Position numbers and translations under genes: made by a program | NCBI GenBank assembly: GCA_964057225.1 | Contig: OZ059900.1 | Location: forward strand, 20,475,638-20,539,637 | Direction: 5' to 3' | From: Auanema rhodensis | Taxonomy: Eukaryota; Nematoda; Chromadorea; Rhabditida; Rhabditidae | DNA: 64,000 nucleotides | Shown: positions 14,513 through 27,035 of the stretch, one piece after another | Layout of the letters: every line of letters begins with the position of its first letter | How positions within the stretch are numbered: the stretch's first letter is position 1 | The notes under the pieces: generated by a model | Database searches by the model: none | The model's input: the letters and a program-made list of their open reading frames with translations, nothing else | Told to the model about the DNA's origin: nothing

Positions 14513-17500
14513 CAATATTAGCCATAAGGGGCGTGCCCTCAGAATATGCTAATTTCCTTAATTTTCTAACCCCTGTTTTTTTGTCGTGAAAGTGGAACTA
14601 GACGTTGTACGAACAAATTTGAGCTAGGTTTCATTGACATTGCATGAGTTTGAACACAAGAAATCGTAAGTCAAAACCTTGTTTACAGCGAAATTTTCAA
14701 AAACTGGTTTTCCAGCATAATAAAATATTTCTCATGGGAAATACTGTGTTTTTGTATTTTTCTAGTGTTCAGCATGTAAAATGCTTCATTTTAGTATGTA
14801 ACACGCTGAAATTCGTTGCATTTGACGACTCATATGAACAAAAATCGATTTAATCAATATTAGCCATAAGGGGCGTGCCCTCAGAATATGCTAATTTCCT
14901 TAATTTTCTAACCCCTGTTTTTTTGTCGTGAAAGTGGAAGTAGACGTTGTACGAACAATTTTGAGCTAGGTTTCATTGACATTGCATGAGTTTGAACACA
15001 TGAAATCGTAAGTCAAAACCTTGTTTACAGCGAAATTTCCAAAAACTGGTTTTCCAGCATAATAAAATATTTCTCATGGGAAATACTGTGTTTTTGTATT
15101 TTTCTAGTGTTCAGCATGTAAAATGCTTCATTTCAGTATGTAACACGCTGAAATTCGTTGCATTTGACGACGCATATGAACAAAAATCGATTTAATCAAT
15201 ATTAGCCATAAGGGGCGTGCCCTCAGAATATGCTAATTTCCTTAATTTTCTAACCCCTGTTTTTTTGTCGTGAAAGTGGAACTAGACGTTGTACGAACAA
15301 TTTTGAGCTAGGTTTCATTGACATTGCATGAGTTTGAACACATGAAATCGTAAGTCAAAACCTTGTTTACAGCGAAATTTCCAAAAACTGGTTTTCCAGC
15401 ATAATAAAATATTTCTCATGGGAAATACTGTGTTTTTGTATTTTTCTAGTGTTCAGCATGTAAAATGCTTTATTTTAGTATGTAACACGCTGAAATTCGT
15501 TGCATTTGACGACTCATATGAACAAAAATCGATTTAATCAATATTAGCCATAAGGGGCGTGCCCTCAGAATATGCTAATTTCCTTAATTTTCTAACCCCT
15601 GTTTTTTTGTCGTGAAAGTGGAAGTAGACGTTGTACGAACAATTTTGAGCTAGGTTTCATTGACATTGCATGAGTTTGAACACAAGAAATCGTAAGTCAA
15701 AACCTTGTTTACAGCGAAATTTCCAAAAACTGGTTTTCCAGCATAATAAAATATTTCTCATGGGAAATACTGTGTTTTTGTATTTTTCTAGTGTTCAGCA
15801 TGTAAAATGCTTCATTTTAGTATGTAACACGCTGAAATTCGTTGCATTTGACGACTCATATGAACAAAAATCGATTTAATCAATATTAGCCATAAGGGGC
15901 GTGCCCTCAGAATATGCTAATTTCCTTAATTTTCTAACCCCTGTTTTTTTGTCGTGAAAGTGGAACTAGACGTTGTACGAACAAATTTGAGCTAGGTTTC
16001 ATTGACATTGCATGAGTTTGAACACAAGAAATCGTAAGTCAAAACCTTGTTTACAGCGAAATTTTCAAAAACTGGTTTTCCAGCATAATAAAATATTTCT
16101 CATGGGAAATACTGTGTTTTTGTATTTTTCTAGTGTTCAGCATGTAAAATGCTTCATTTTAGTATGTAACACGCTGAAATTCGTTGCATTTGACGACTCA
16201 TATGAACAAAAATCGATTTAATCAATATTAGCCATAAGGGGCGTGCCCTCAGAATATGCTAATTTCCTTAATTTTCTAACCCCTGTTTTTTTGTCGTGAA
16301 AGTGGAAGTAGACGTTGTACGAACAATTTTGAGCTAGGTTTCATTGACATTGCATGAGTTTGAACACATGAAATCGTAAGTCAAAACCTTGTTTACAGCG
16401 AAATTTCCAAAAACTGGTTTTCCAGCATAATAAAATATTTCTCATGGGAAATACTGTGTTTTTGTATTTTTCTAGTGTTCAGCATGTAAAATGCTTTATT
16501 TTAGTATGTAACACGCTGAAATTCGTTGCATTTGACGACTCATATGAACAAAAATCGATTTAATCAATATTAGCCATAAGGGGCGTGCCCTCAGAATATG
16601 CTAATTTCCTTAATTTTCTAACCCCTGTTTTTTTGTCGTGAAAGTGGAAGTAGACGTTGTACGAACAATTTTGAGCTAGGTTTCATTGACATTGCATGAG
16701 TTTGAACACATGAAATCGTAAGTCAAAACCTTGTTTACAGCGAAATTTCCAAAAACTGGTTTTCCAGCATAATAAAATATTTCTCATGGGAAATACTGTG
16801 TTTTTGTATTTTTCTAGTGTTCAGCATGTAAAATGCTTCATTTTAGTATGTAACACGCTGAAATTCGTTGCATTTGACGACTAATATGAACAAAAATCGA
16901 TTTAATCAATATTAGCCATAAGGGGCGTGCCCTCAGAATATGCTAATTTCCTTAATTTTCTAACCCCTGTTTTTTTGTCGTGAAAGTGGAACTAGACGTT
17001 GTACGAACAAACTTGAGCTAGGTTTCATTGACATTGCATGAGTTTGAACACAAGAAATCGTAAGTCAAAACCTTGTTTACAGCGAAATTTCCAAAAACTG
17101 GTTTTCCAGCATAATAAAATATTTCTCATGGGAAATACTGTGTTTTTGTATTTTTCTAGTGTTCAGCATGTAAAATGCTTCATTTTAGTATGTAACACGC
17201 TGAAATTCGTTGCATTTGACGACTCATATGAACAAAAATCGATTTAATCAATATTAGCCATAAGGGGCGTGCCCTCAGAATATGCTAATTTCCTTAATTT
17301 TCTAACCCCTGTTTTTTTGTCGTGAAAGTGGAACTAGACGTTGTACGAACAAATTTGAGCTAGGTTTCATTGACATTGCATGAGTTTGAACACAAGAAAT
17401 CGTAAGTCAAAACCTTGTTTACAGCGAAATTTCCAAAAACTGGTTTTCCAGCATAATAAAATATTTCTCATGGGAAATACTGTGTTTTTGTATTTTTCTG

Positions 17501-18379
17501 GTGTTCAGCATGTAAAATGCTTCATTTTAGTATGTAACACGCTGAAATTCGTTGCATTTGACGACTCATATGAACAAAAATCGATTTAATCAATATTAGC
17601 CATAAGGGGCGTGCCCTCAGAATATGCTAATTTCCTTAATTTTCTAACCCCTGTTTTTTTGTCGTGAAAGTGGAACTAGACGTTGTACGAACAAACTTGA
17701 GCTAGGTTTCATTGACATTGCATGAGTTTGAACACAAGAAATCGTAAGTCAAAACCTTGTTTACAGCGAAATTTTCAAAAACTGGTTTTCCAGCATAATA
17801 AAATATTTCTCATGGGAAATACTGTGTTTTTGTATTTTTCTAGTGTTCAGCATGTAAAATGCTTCATTTTAGTATGTAACACGCTGAAATTCGTTGCATT
17901 TGACGACTCATATGAACAAAAATCGATTTAATCAATATTAGCCATAAGGGGCGTGCCCTCAGAATATGCTAATTTCCTTAATTTTCTAACCCCTGTTTTT
18001 TTGTCGTGAAAGTGGAACTAGACGTTGTACGAACAATTTTGAGCTAGGTTTCATTGACATTGCATGAATTTGAACACATGAAATCGTAAGTCAAAACCTT
18101 GTTTACAGCGAAATTTCCAAAAACTGGTTTTCCAGCATAATAAAATATTTCTCATGGGAAATACTGTGTTTTTGTATTTTTCTAGTGTTCAGCATGTAAA
18201 ATGCTTCATTTTAGTATGTAACACGCTGAAATTCGTTGCATTTGACGACTCATATGAACAAAAATCGATTTAATCAATATTAGCCATAAGGGGCGTGCCC
18301 TCAGAATATGCTAATTTCCTTAATTTTCTAACCCCTGTTTTTTTGTCGTGAAAGTGGAACTAGACGTTGTACGAACAAA

Positions 18380-19777
18380 TTTGAGCTAGGTTTCATTGAC
18401 ATTGCATGAGTTTGAACACAAGAAATCGTAAGTCAAAACCTTGTTTACAGCGAAATTTTCAAAAACTGGTTTTCCAGCATAATAAAATATTTCTCATGGG
18501 AAATACTGTGTTTTTGTATTTTTCTAGTGTTCAGCATGTAAAATGCTTCATTTTAGTAAGTAACACGCTGAAATTCGTTGCATTTGATGACTCATATGAA
18601 CAAAAATCGATTTAATCAATATTAGCCATAAGGGGCGTGCCCTCAGAATATGCTAATTTCCTTAATTTTCTAACCCCTGTTTTTTTGTCGTGAAAGTGGA
18701 ACTAGACGTTGTACGAACAATTTTGAGCTAGGTTTCATTGACATTGCATGAGTTTGAACACATGAAATCGTAAGTCAAAACCTTGTTTACAGCGAAATTT
18801 CCAAAAACTGGTTTTCCAGCATAATAAAATATTTCTCGTGGGAAATACTGTGTTTTTGTATTTTTCTAGTGTTCAGCATGTAAAATGCTTCATTTTAGTA
18901 TGTAACACGCTGAAATTCGTTGCATTTGACGACTCATATGAACAAAAATCGATTTAATCAATATTAGCCATAAGGGGCGTGCCCTCAGAATATGCTAATT
19001 TCCTTAATTTTCTAACCCCTGTTTTTTTGTCGTGAAAGTGGAACTAGACGTTCTACGAACAATTTTGAGCTAGGTTTCATTGACATTGCATGAGTTTGAA
19101 CACAAGAAATCGTAAGTCAAAACCTTGTTTACAGCGAAATTTTCAAAAACTGGTTTTCCAGCATAATAAAATATTTCTCATGGGAAATACTGTGTTTTTG
19201 TATTTTTCTAGTGTTCAGCATGTAAAATGCTTCATTTTAGTATGTAACACGCTGAAATTCGTTGCATTTGATGACTCATATGAACAAAAATCGATTTAAT
19301 CAATATTAGCCATAAGGGGCGTGCCCTCAGAATATGCTAATTTCCTTAATTTTCTAACCCCTGTTTTTTTGTCGTGAAAGTGGAACTAGACGTTGTACGA
19401 ACAATTTTGAGCTAGGTTTCATTGACATTGCATGAGTTTGAACACATGAAATCGTAAGTCAAAACCTTGTTTACAGCGAAATTTCCAAAAACTGGTTTTC
19501 CAGCATAATAAAATATTTCTCGTGGGAAATACTGTGTTTTTGTATTTTTCTAGTGTTCAGCATGTAAAATGCTTCATTTTAGTATGTAACACGCTGAAAT
19601 TCGTTGCATTTGACGACTCATATGAACAAAAATCGATTTAATCAATATTAGCCATAAGGGGCGTGCCCTCAGAATATGCTAATTTCCTTAATTTTCTAAC
19701 CCCTGTTTTTTTGTCGTGAAAGTGGAACTAGACGTTCTACGAACAATTTTGAGCTAGGTTTCATTGACATTGCATGA
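18380..19777 (+). repeat. Dimer duplication (2 x 684 bp)
   Basis: Bases 18380-19093 match 19064-19777 at an offset of 684 through the markers CACAAG, GAAATTTTC, GATGACTC, CTCGTGGG and ACGTTCTACG. One private substitution breaks the match (AGTAAGTAAC near 18559 versus AGTATGTAAC). The flanks differ on both sides: AAATTTGAG versus AATTTTGAG at 18379/19063, and GAGTTTG versus GAATTTG at the right edge. This is a clean two-copy product of unequal exchange. Confidence 0.85.
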
Positions 19778-21543
19778 ATTTGAACACATGAAATCGTAAG
19801 TCAAAACCTTGTTTACAGCGAAATTTCCAAAAACTGGTTTTCCAGCATAATAAAATATTTCTCATGGGAAATACTGTGTTTTTGTATTTTTCTAGTGTTC
19901 AGCATGTAAAATGCTTCATTTTAGTATGTAACACGCTGAAATTCGTTGCATTTGACGACTCATATGAACAAAAATCGATTTAATCAATATTAGCCATAAG
20001 GGGCGTGCCCTCAGAATATGCTAATTTCCTTAATTTTCTAACCCCTGTTTTTTTGTCGTGAAAGTGGAACTAGACGTTGTACGAACAAATTTGAGCTAGG
20101 TTTCATTGACATTGCATGAGTTTGAACACAAGAAATCGTAAGTCAAAACCTTGTTTACAGCGAAATTTTCAAAAACTGGTTTTCCAGCATAATAAAATAT
20201 TTCTCATGGGAAATACTGTGTTTTTGTATTTTTCTAGTGTTCAGCATGTAAAATGCTTCATTTTAGTATGTAACACGCTGAAATTCGTTGCATTTGACGA
20301 CTCATATGAACAAAAATCGATTTAATCAATATTAGCCATAAGGGGCGTGCCCTCAGAATATGCTAATTTCCTTAATTTTCTAACCCCTGTTTTTTTGTCG
20401 TGAAAGTGGAAGTAGACGTTGTACGAACAATTTTGAGCTAGGTTTCATTGACATTGCATGAGTTTGAACACATGAAATCGTAAGTCAAAACCTTGTTTAC
20501 AGCGAAATTTCCAAAAACTGGTTTTCCAGCATAATAAAATATTTCTCATGGGAAATACTGTGTTTTTGTATTTTTCTAGTGTTCAGCATGTAAAATGCTT
20601 CATTTCAGTATGTAACACGCTGAAATTCGTTGCATTTGACGACGCATATGAACAAAAATCGATTTAATCAATATTAGCCATAAGGGGCGTGCCCTCAGAA
20701 TATGCTAATTTCCTTAATTTTCTAACCCCTGTTTTTTTGTCGTGAAAGTGGAACTAGACGTTGTACGAACAATTTTGAGCTAGGTTTCATTGACATTGCA
20801 TGAGTTTGAACACATGAAATCGTAAGTCAAAACCTTGTTTACAGCGAAATTTCCAAAAACTGGTTTTCCAGCATAATAAAATATTTCTCATGGGAAATAC
20901 TGTGTTTTTGTATTTTTCTAGTGTTCAGCATGTAAAATGCTTCATTTTAGTATGTAACACGCTGAAATTCGTTGCATTTGACGACTCATATGAACAAAAA
21001 TCGATTTAATCAATATTAGCCATAAGGGGCGTGCCCTCAGAATATGCTAATTTCCTTAATTTTCTAACCCCTGTTTTTTTGTCGTGAAAGTGGAACTAGA
21101 CGTTGTACGAACAATTTTGAGCTAGGTTTCATTGACATTGCATGAATTTGAACACATGAAATCGTAAGTCAAAACCTTGTTTACAGCGAAATTTCCAAAA
21201 ACTGGTTTTCCAGCATAATAAAATATTTCTCATGGGAAATACTGTGTTTTTGTATTTTTCTAGTGTTCAGCATGTAAAATGCTTCATTTTAGTATGTAAC
21301 ACGCTGAAATTCGTTGCATTTGACGACTCATATGAACAAAAATCGATTTAATCAATATTAGCCATAAGGGGCGTGCCCTCAGAATATGCTAATTTCCTTA
21401 ATTTTCTAACCCCTGTTTTTTTGTCGTGAAAGTGGAACTAGACGTTGTACGAACAATTTTGAGCTAGGTTTCATTGACATTGCATGAGTTTGAACACATG
21501 AAATCGTAAGTCAAAACCTTGTTTACAGCGAAATTTCCAAAAA

Positions 21544-21885
21544 CTGGTTTTCCAGCATAATAAAATATTTCTCATGGGAAATACTGTGTTTTTGTATTTT
21601 TCTAGTGTTCAGCATGTAAAATGCTTCATTTTAGTATGTAACACGCTGAAATTCGTTGCATTTGACGACTCATATGAACAAAAATCGATTTAATCAATAT
21701 TAGCCATAAGGGGCGTGCCCTCAGAATATGCTAATTTCCTTAATTTTCTAACCCCTGTTTTTTTGTCGTGAAAGTGGAACTAGACGTTGTACGAACAATT
21801 TTGAGCTAGGTTTCATTGACATTGCATGAGTTTGAACACATGAAATCGTAAGTCAAAACCTTGTTTACAGCGAAATTTCCAAAAA
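21544..21885 (+). repeat. Representative consensus-like monomer with internal landmarks
   Basis: This copy carries the commonest base at every variable site I compared, so it serves as a reference. Landmarks in order are: a short dyad CTGG-TTTT-CCAG (21544-21555); a dyad GCAT-GTAAA-ATGC (21612-21624); the palindrome TCATATGA (21670-21677); the palindrome AAATCGATTT (21682-21691); the GC-rich dyad GGGC-GT-GCCC (21711-21720); and a T7 tract (21758-21764). By hand count a monomer holds about 117 G+C of 342 and about ten CpG sites, close to chance expectation for that composition. I could not see convincing similarity between the two 171-bp halves, so the monomer does not look like a recent dimer. 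Confidence 0.9.
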
Positions 21886-22989
21886 CTGGTTTTCCAGCAT
21901 AATAAAATATTTCTCATGGGAAATACTGTGTTTTTGTATTTTTCTAGTGTTCAGCATGTAAAATGCTTCATTTTAGTATGTAACACGCTGAAATTCGTTG
22001 CATTTGACGACTAATATGAACAAAAATCGATTTAATCAATATTAGCCATAAGGGGCGTGCCCTCAGAATATGCTAATTTCCTTAATTTTCTAACCCCTGT
22101 TTTTTTGTCGTGAAAGTGGAACTAGACGTTGTACGAACAAACTTGAGCTAGGTTTCATTGACATTGCATGAGTTTGAACACAAGAAATCGTAAGTCAAAA
22201 CCTTGTTTACAGCGAAATTTTCAAAAACTGGTTTTCCAGCATAATAAAATATTTCTCATGGGAAATACTGTGTTTTTGTATTTTTCTAGTGTTCAGCATG
22301 TAAAATGCTTCATTTTAGTATGTAACACGCTGAAATTCGTTGCATTTGACGACTCATATGAACAAAAATCGATTTAATCAATATTAGCCATAAGGGGCGT
22401 GCCCTCAGAATATGCTAATTTCCTTAATTTTCTAACCCCTGTTTTTTTGTCGTGAAAGTGGAACTAGACGTTGTACGAACAATTTTGAGCTAGGTTTCAT
22501 TGACATTGCATGAGTTTGAACACATGAAATCGTAAGTCAAAACCTTGTTTACAGCGAAATTTCCAAAAACTGGTTTTCCAGCATAATAAAATATTTCTCA
22601 TGGGAAATACTGTGTTTTTGTATTTTTCTAGTGTTCAGCATGTAAAATGCTTCATTTTAGTATGTAACACGCTGAAATTCGTTGCATTTGACGACTCATA
22701 TGAACAAAAATCGATTTAATCAATATTAGCCATAAGGGGCGTGCCCTCAGAATATGCTAATTTCCTTAATTTTCTAACCCCTGTTTTTTTGTCGTGAAAG
22801 TGGAACTAGACGTTGTACGAACAAATTTGAGCTAGGTTTCATTGACATTGCATGAGTTTGAACACAAGAAATCGTAAGTCAAAACCTTGTTTACAGCGAA
22901 ATTTTCAAAAACTGGTTTTCCAGCATAATAAAATATTTCTCATGGGAAATACTGTGTTTTTGTATTTTTCTAGTGTTCAGCATGTAAAA

Positions 22990-25900
22990 TGCTTCATTTT
23001 AGTATGTAACACGCTGAAATTCGTTGCATTTGACGACTCATATGAACAAAAATCGATTTAATCAATATTAGCCATAAGGGGCGTGCCCTCAGAATATGCT
23101 AATTTCCTTAATTTTCTAACCCCTGTTTTTTTGTCGTGAAAGTGGAACTAGACGTTGTACGAACAATTTTGAGCTAGGTTTCATTGACATTGCATGAGTT
23201 TGAACACATGAAATCGTAAGTCAAAACCTTGTTTACAGCGAAATTTCCAAAAACTGGTTTTCCAGCATAATAAAATATTTCTCATGGGAAGTACTGTGTT
23301 TTTGTATTTTTCTAGTGTTCAGCATGTAAAATGCTTCATTTTAGTATGTAACACGCTGAAATTCGTTGCATTTGACGACTCATATGAACAAAAATCGATT
23401 TAATCAATATTAGCCATAAGGGGCGTGCCCTCAGAATATGCTAATTTCCTTAATTTTCTAACCCCTGTTTTTTTGTCGTGAAAGTGGAACTAGACGTTGT
23501 ACGAACAATTTTGAGCTAGGTTTCATTGACATTGCATGAGTTTGAACACATGAAATCGTAAGTCAAAACCTTGTTTACAGCGAAATTTCCAAAAACTGGT
23601 TTTCCAGCATAATAAAATATTTCTCATGGGAAATACTGTGTTTTTGTATTTTTCTGGTGTTCAGCATGTAAAATGCTTCATTTTAGTATGTAACACGCTG
23701 AAATTCGTTGCATTTGACGACTAATATGAACAAAAATCGATTTAATCAATATTAGCCATAAGGGGCGTGCCCTCAGAATATGCTAATTTCCTTAATTTTC
23801 TAACCCCTGTTTTTTTGTCGTGAAAGTGGAACTAGACGTTGTACGAACAAACTTGAGCTAGGTTTCATTGACATTGCATGAGTTTGAACACAAGAAATCG
23901 TAAGTCAAAACCTTGTTTACAGCGAAATTTTCAAAAACTGGTTTTCCAGCATAATAAAATATTTCTCATGGGAAATACTGTGTTTTTGTATTTTTCTAGT
24001 GTTCAGCATGTAAAATGCTTCATTTTAGTATGTAACACGCTGAAATTCGTTGCATTTGACGACTCATATGAACAAAAATCGATTTAATCAATATTAGCCA
24101 TAAGGGGCGTGCCCTCAGAATATGCTAATTTCCTTAATTTTCTAACCCCTGTTTTTTTGTCGTGAAAGTGGAACTAGACGTTGTACGAACAATTTTGAGC
24201 TAGGTTTCATTGACTTTGCATGAGTTTGAACACATGAAATCGTAAGTCAAAACCTTGTTTACAGCGAAATTTCCAAAAACTGGTTTTCCAGCATAATAAA
24301 ATATTTCTCATGGGAAATACTGTGTTTTTGTATTTTTCTAGTGTTCAGCATGTAAAATGCTTCAATTTAGTATGTAACACGCTGAAATTCGTTGCATTTG
24401 ACGACTCATATGAACAAAAATCGATTTAATCAATATTAGCCATAAGGGGCGTGCCCTCAGAATATGCTAATTTCCTTAATTTTCTAACCCCTGTTTTTTT
24501 GTCGTGAAAGTGGAACTAGACGTTGTACGAACAATTTTGAGCTAGGTTTCATTGACATTGCATGAGTTTGAACACATGAAATAGTAAGTCAAAACCTTGT
24601 TTACAGCGAAATTTCCAAAAACTGGTTTTCCAGCATAATAAAATATTTCTCGTGGGAAATACTGTGTTTTTGAATTTTTCTAGTGTTCAGCATGTAAAAT
24701 GCTTCATTTTAGTATGTAACACGCTGAAATTCGTTGCATTTGACGACTCATATGAACAAAAACCGATTTAATCAATATTAGCAATAAGGGGCGTGCCCTC
24801 AGAATATGCTAATTTCCTTAATTTTCTAACCCCTGTTTTTTTGTCGTGAAAGTGGAACTAGACGTTGTACGAACAATTTTGAGCTAGGTTTCATTGACAT
24901 TGCATGAGTTTGAACACATGAAATCGTAAGTCAAAACCTTGTTTACAGCGAACTTTCCAAAAACTGGTTTTCCAGCATAATAAAATATTTCTCATGGGAA
25001 ATACTGTGTTTTTGTATTTTTCTAGTGTTCAGCATGTAAATTGCTTCATTTAAGTATGTAACACGCTGAAATTTGTTGCATTTGACGACTCATATGAACA
25101 AAAATCGATTTAATCAATATTAGCCATAAGGGGCGTGCCCTCAGAATATGCTAATTTCCTTAATTTTCTAACCCCTGTTTTTTTGTCGTGAAAGTGGAAC
25201 TAGACGTTGTACGAACAATTTTGAGCTAGGTTTCATTGACATTGCATGAGTTTGAACACATGAAATCGTAAGTCAAAACCTTGTTTACAGCGAAATTTCC
25301 AAAAACTGGTTTTCCAGCATAATAAAATATTTCTCATGGGAAGTACTGTGTTTTTGTATTTTTCTAGTGTTCAGCATGTAAAATGCTTCATTTTAGTATG
25401 TAACACGCTGAAATTCGTTGCATTTGACGACTCATATGAACAAAAATCGATTTAATCAATATTAGCCATAAGGGGCGTGCCCTCAGAATATGCTAATTTC
25501 CTTAATTTTCTAACCGCTGTTTTTTTGTCGTGAAAGTGGAACTAGACGTTGTACGAACAATTTTGAGCTAGGTTTCATTGACATTGCATGAGTTTGAACA
25601 CATGAAATCGTAAGTCAAAACCTTGTTTACAGCGAAATTTCCAAAAACTGGTTTTCCAGCATAATAAAATATTTCTCATGGGAAATACTGTGTTTTTGTA
25701 TTTTTCTGGTGTTCAGCATGTAAAATGCTTCATTTTAGTATGTAACACGCTGAAATTCGTTGCATTTGACGACTCATATGAACAAAAATCGATTTAATCA
25801 ATATTAGCCATAAGGGGCGTGCCCTCAGAATATGCTAATTTCCTTAATTTTCTAACCCCTGTTTTTTTGTCGTGAAAGTGGAACTAGACGTTGTACGAAC

Positions 25901-27035
25901 AAACTTGAGCTAGGTTTCATTGACATTGCATGAGTTTGAACACAAGAAATCGTAAGTCAAAACCTTGTTTACAGCGAAATTTTCAAAAACTGGTTTTCCA
26001 GCATAATAAAATATTTCTCATGGGAAATACTGTGTTTTTGTATTTTTCTAGTGTTCAGCATGTAAAATGCTTCATTTTAGTATGTAACACGCTGAAATTC
26101 GTTGCATTTGACGACTCATATGAACAAAAATCGATTTAATCAATATTAGCCATAAGGGACGTGCCCTCAGAATATGCTAATTTCCTTAATTTTCTAACCC
26201 CTGTTTTTTTGTCGTGAAAGTGGAACTAGACGTTGTACGAACAATTTTGAGCTAGGTTTCATTGACTTTGCATGAGTTTGAACACATGAAATCGTAAGTC
26301 AAAACCTTGTTTACAGCGAAATTTCCAAAAACTGGTTTTCCAGCATAATAAAATATTTCTCATGGGAAATACTGTGTTTTTGTATTTTTCTAGTGTTCAG
26401 CATGTAAAATGCTTCATTTTAGTATGTAACACGCTGAAATTCGTTGCATTTGACGACTCATATGAACAAAAATCGATTTAATCAATATTAGCCATAAGGG
26501 GCGTGCCCTCAGAATATGCTAATTTCCTTAATTTTCTAACCCCTGTTTTTTTGTCGTGAAAGTGGAACTAGACGTTGTACGAACAATTTTGAGCTAGGTT
26601 TCATTGACATTGCATGAGTTTGAACACATGAAATAGTAAGTCAAAACCTTGTTTACAGCGAAATTTCCAAAAACTGGTTTTCCAGCATAATAAAATATTT
26701 CTCGTGGGAAATACTGTGTTTTTGAATTTTTCTAGTGTTCAGCATGTAAAATGCTTCATTTTAGTATGTAACACGCTGAAATTCGTTGCATTTGACGACT
26801 CATATGAACAAAAACCGATTTAATCAATATTAGCAATAAGGGGCGTGCCCTCAGAATATGCTAATTTCCTTAATTTTCTAACCCCTGTTTTTTTGTCGTG
26901 AAAGTGGAACTAGACGTTGTACGAACAATTTTGAGCTAGGCTTCATTGACATTGCATGAGTTTGAACACATGAAATCGTAAGTCAAAACCTTGTTTACAG
27001 CGAAATTTCCAAAAACTGGTTTTCCAGCATAATAA
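22990..27035 (+). repeat. Tandem duplication of a 6-monomer block (offset 2052 bp)
   Basis: Shared markers 2052 bp apart are GGGAAGTACTG (near 23288 and 25340), TTCTGGTGTTC, AAACTTGAG with CACAAG and GAAATTTTC, GACTTTGC (24215 and 26267), AAATAGTAAG, CTCGTGGG, TTGAATTTT, AAACCGATTT and GCAATAAGG. Private changes such as CTAATATG at 23721, TTCAATTTAG at 24363, TAACCGCTG near 25515 and GGGACGTG near 26158 show some divergence since the duplication. Part of the second copy is reused again 1710 bp (5 monomers) downstream (GACTTTGC at about 27977, AAATAGTAAG near 28343). Confidence 0.83.

Larger units (their letters stand above)
14513..22990 (+). repeat. Left arm mosaic segment rich in the CACAAG variant
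   Basis: Twenty-odd monomers of exact 342-bp length differ by shuffled combinations of few variants: CACAAG for CACATG, AAATTTGAG or AAACTTGAG for AATTTTGAG, GAAATTTTC for GAAATTTCC, GGAAGTAG, TTTCAGTATG and GACGCAT. A three-monomer set at 14.6-15.2 kb recurs at 20.1-20.65 kb (offset 5472, 16 monomers). The GACTAATATG plus AAACTTGAG pair occurs near 16881, 22011 and 23721. The pattern fits short conversion or exchange tracts rather than one clean HOR. No gene is supported here. Confidence 0.8.

Noticed and set aside
21758-21764. T7 tract as a promoter or RNA polymerase III terminator for a satellite-borne small RNA
   Set aside because: No A-box or B-box-like pair could be recognised upstream in the monomer, so a Pol III unit is not supported.
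4387-26139. Seventeen nearly identical 69-codon open frames on the + strand as a gene family
   Set aside because: They are the satellite monomer itself. The frame is open only where CACATG has become CACAAG. Codons and silent sites are as uniform as the rest of the monomer, there is no protein domain, and spacing is a whole number of monomers.
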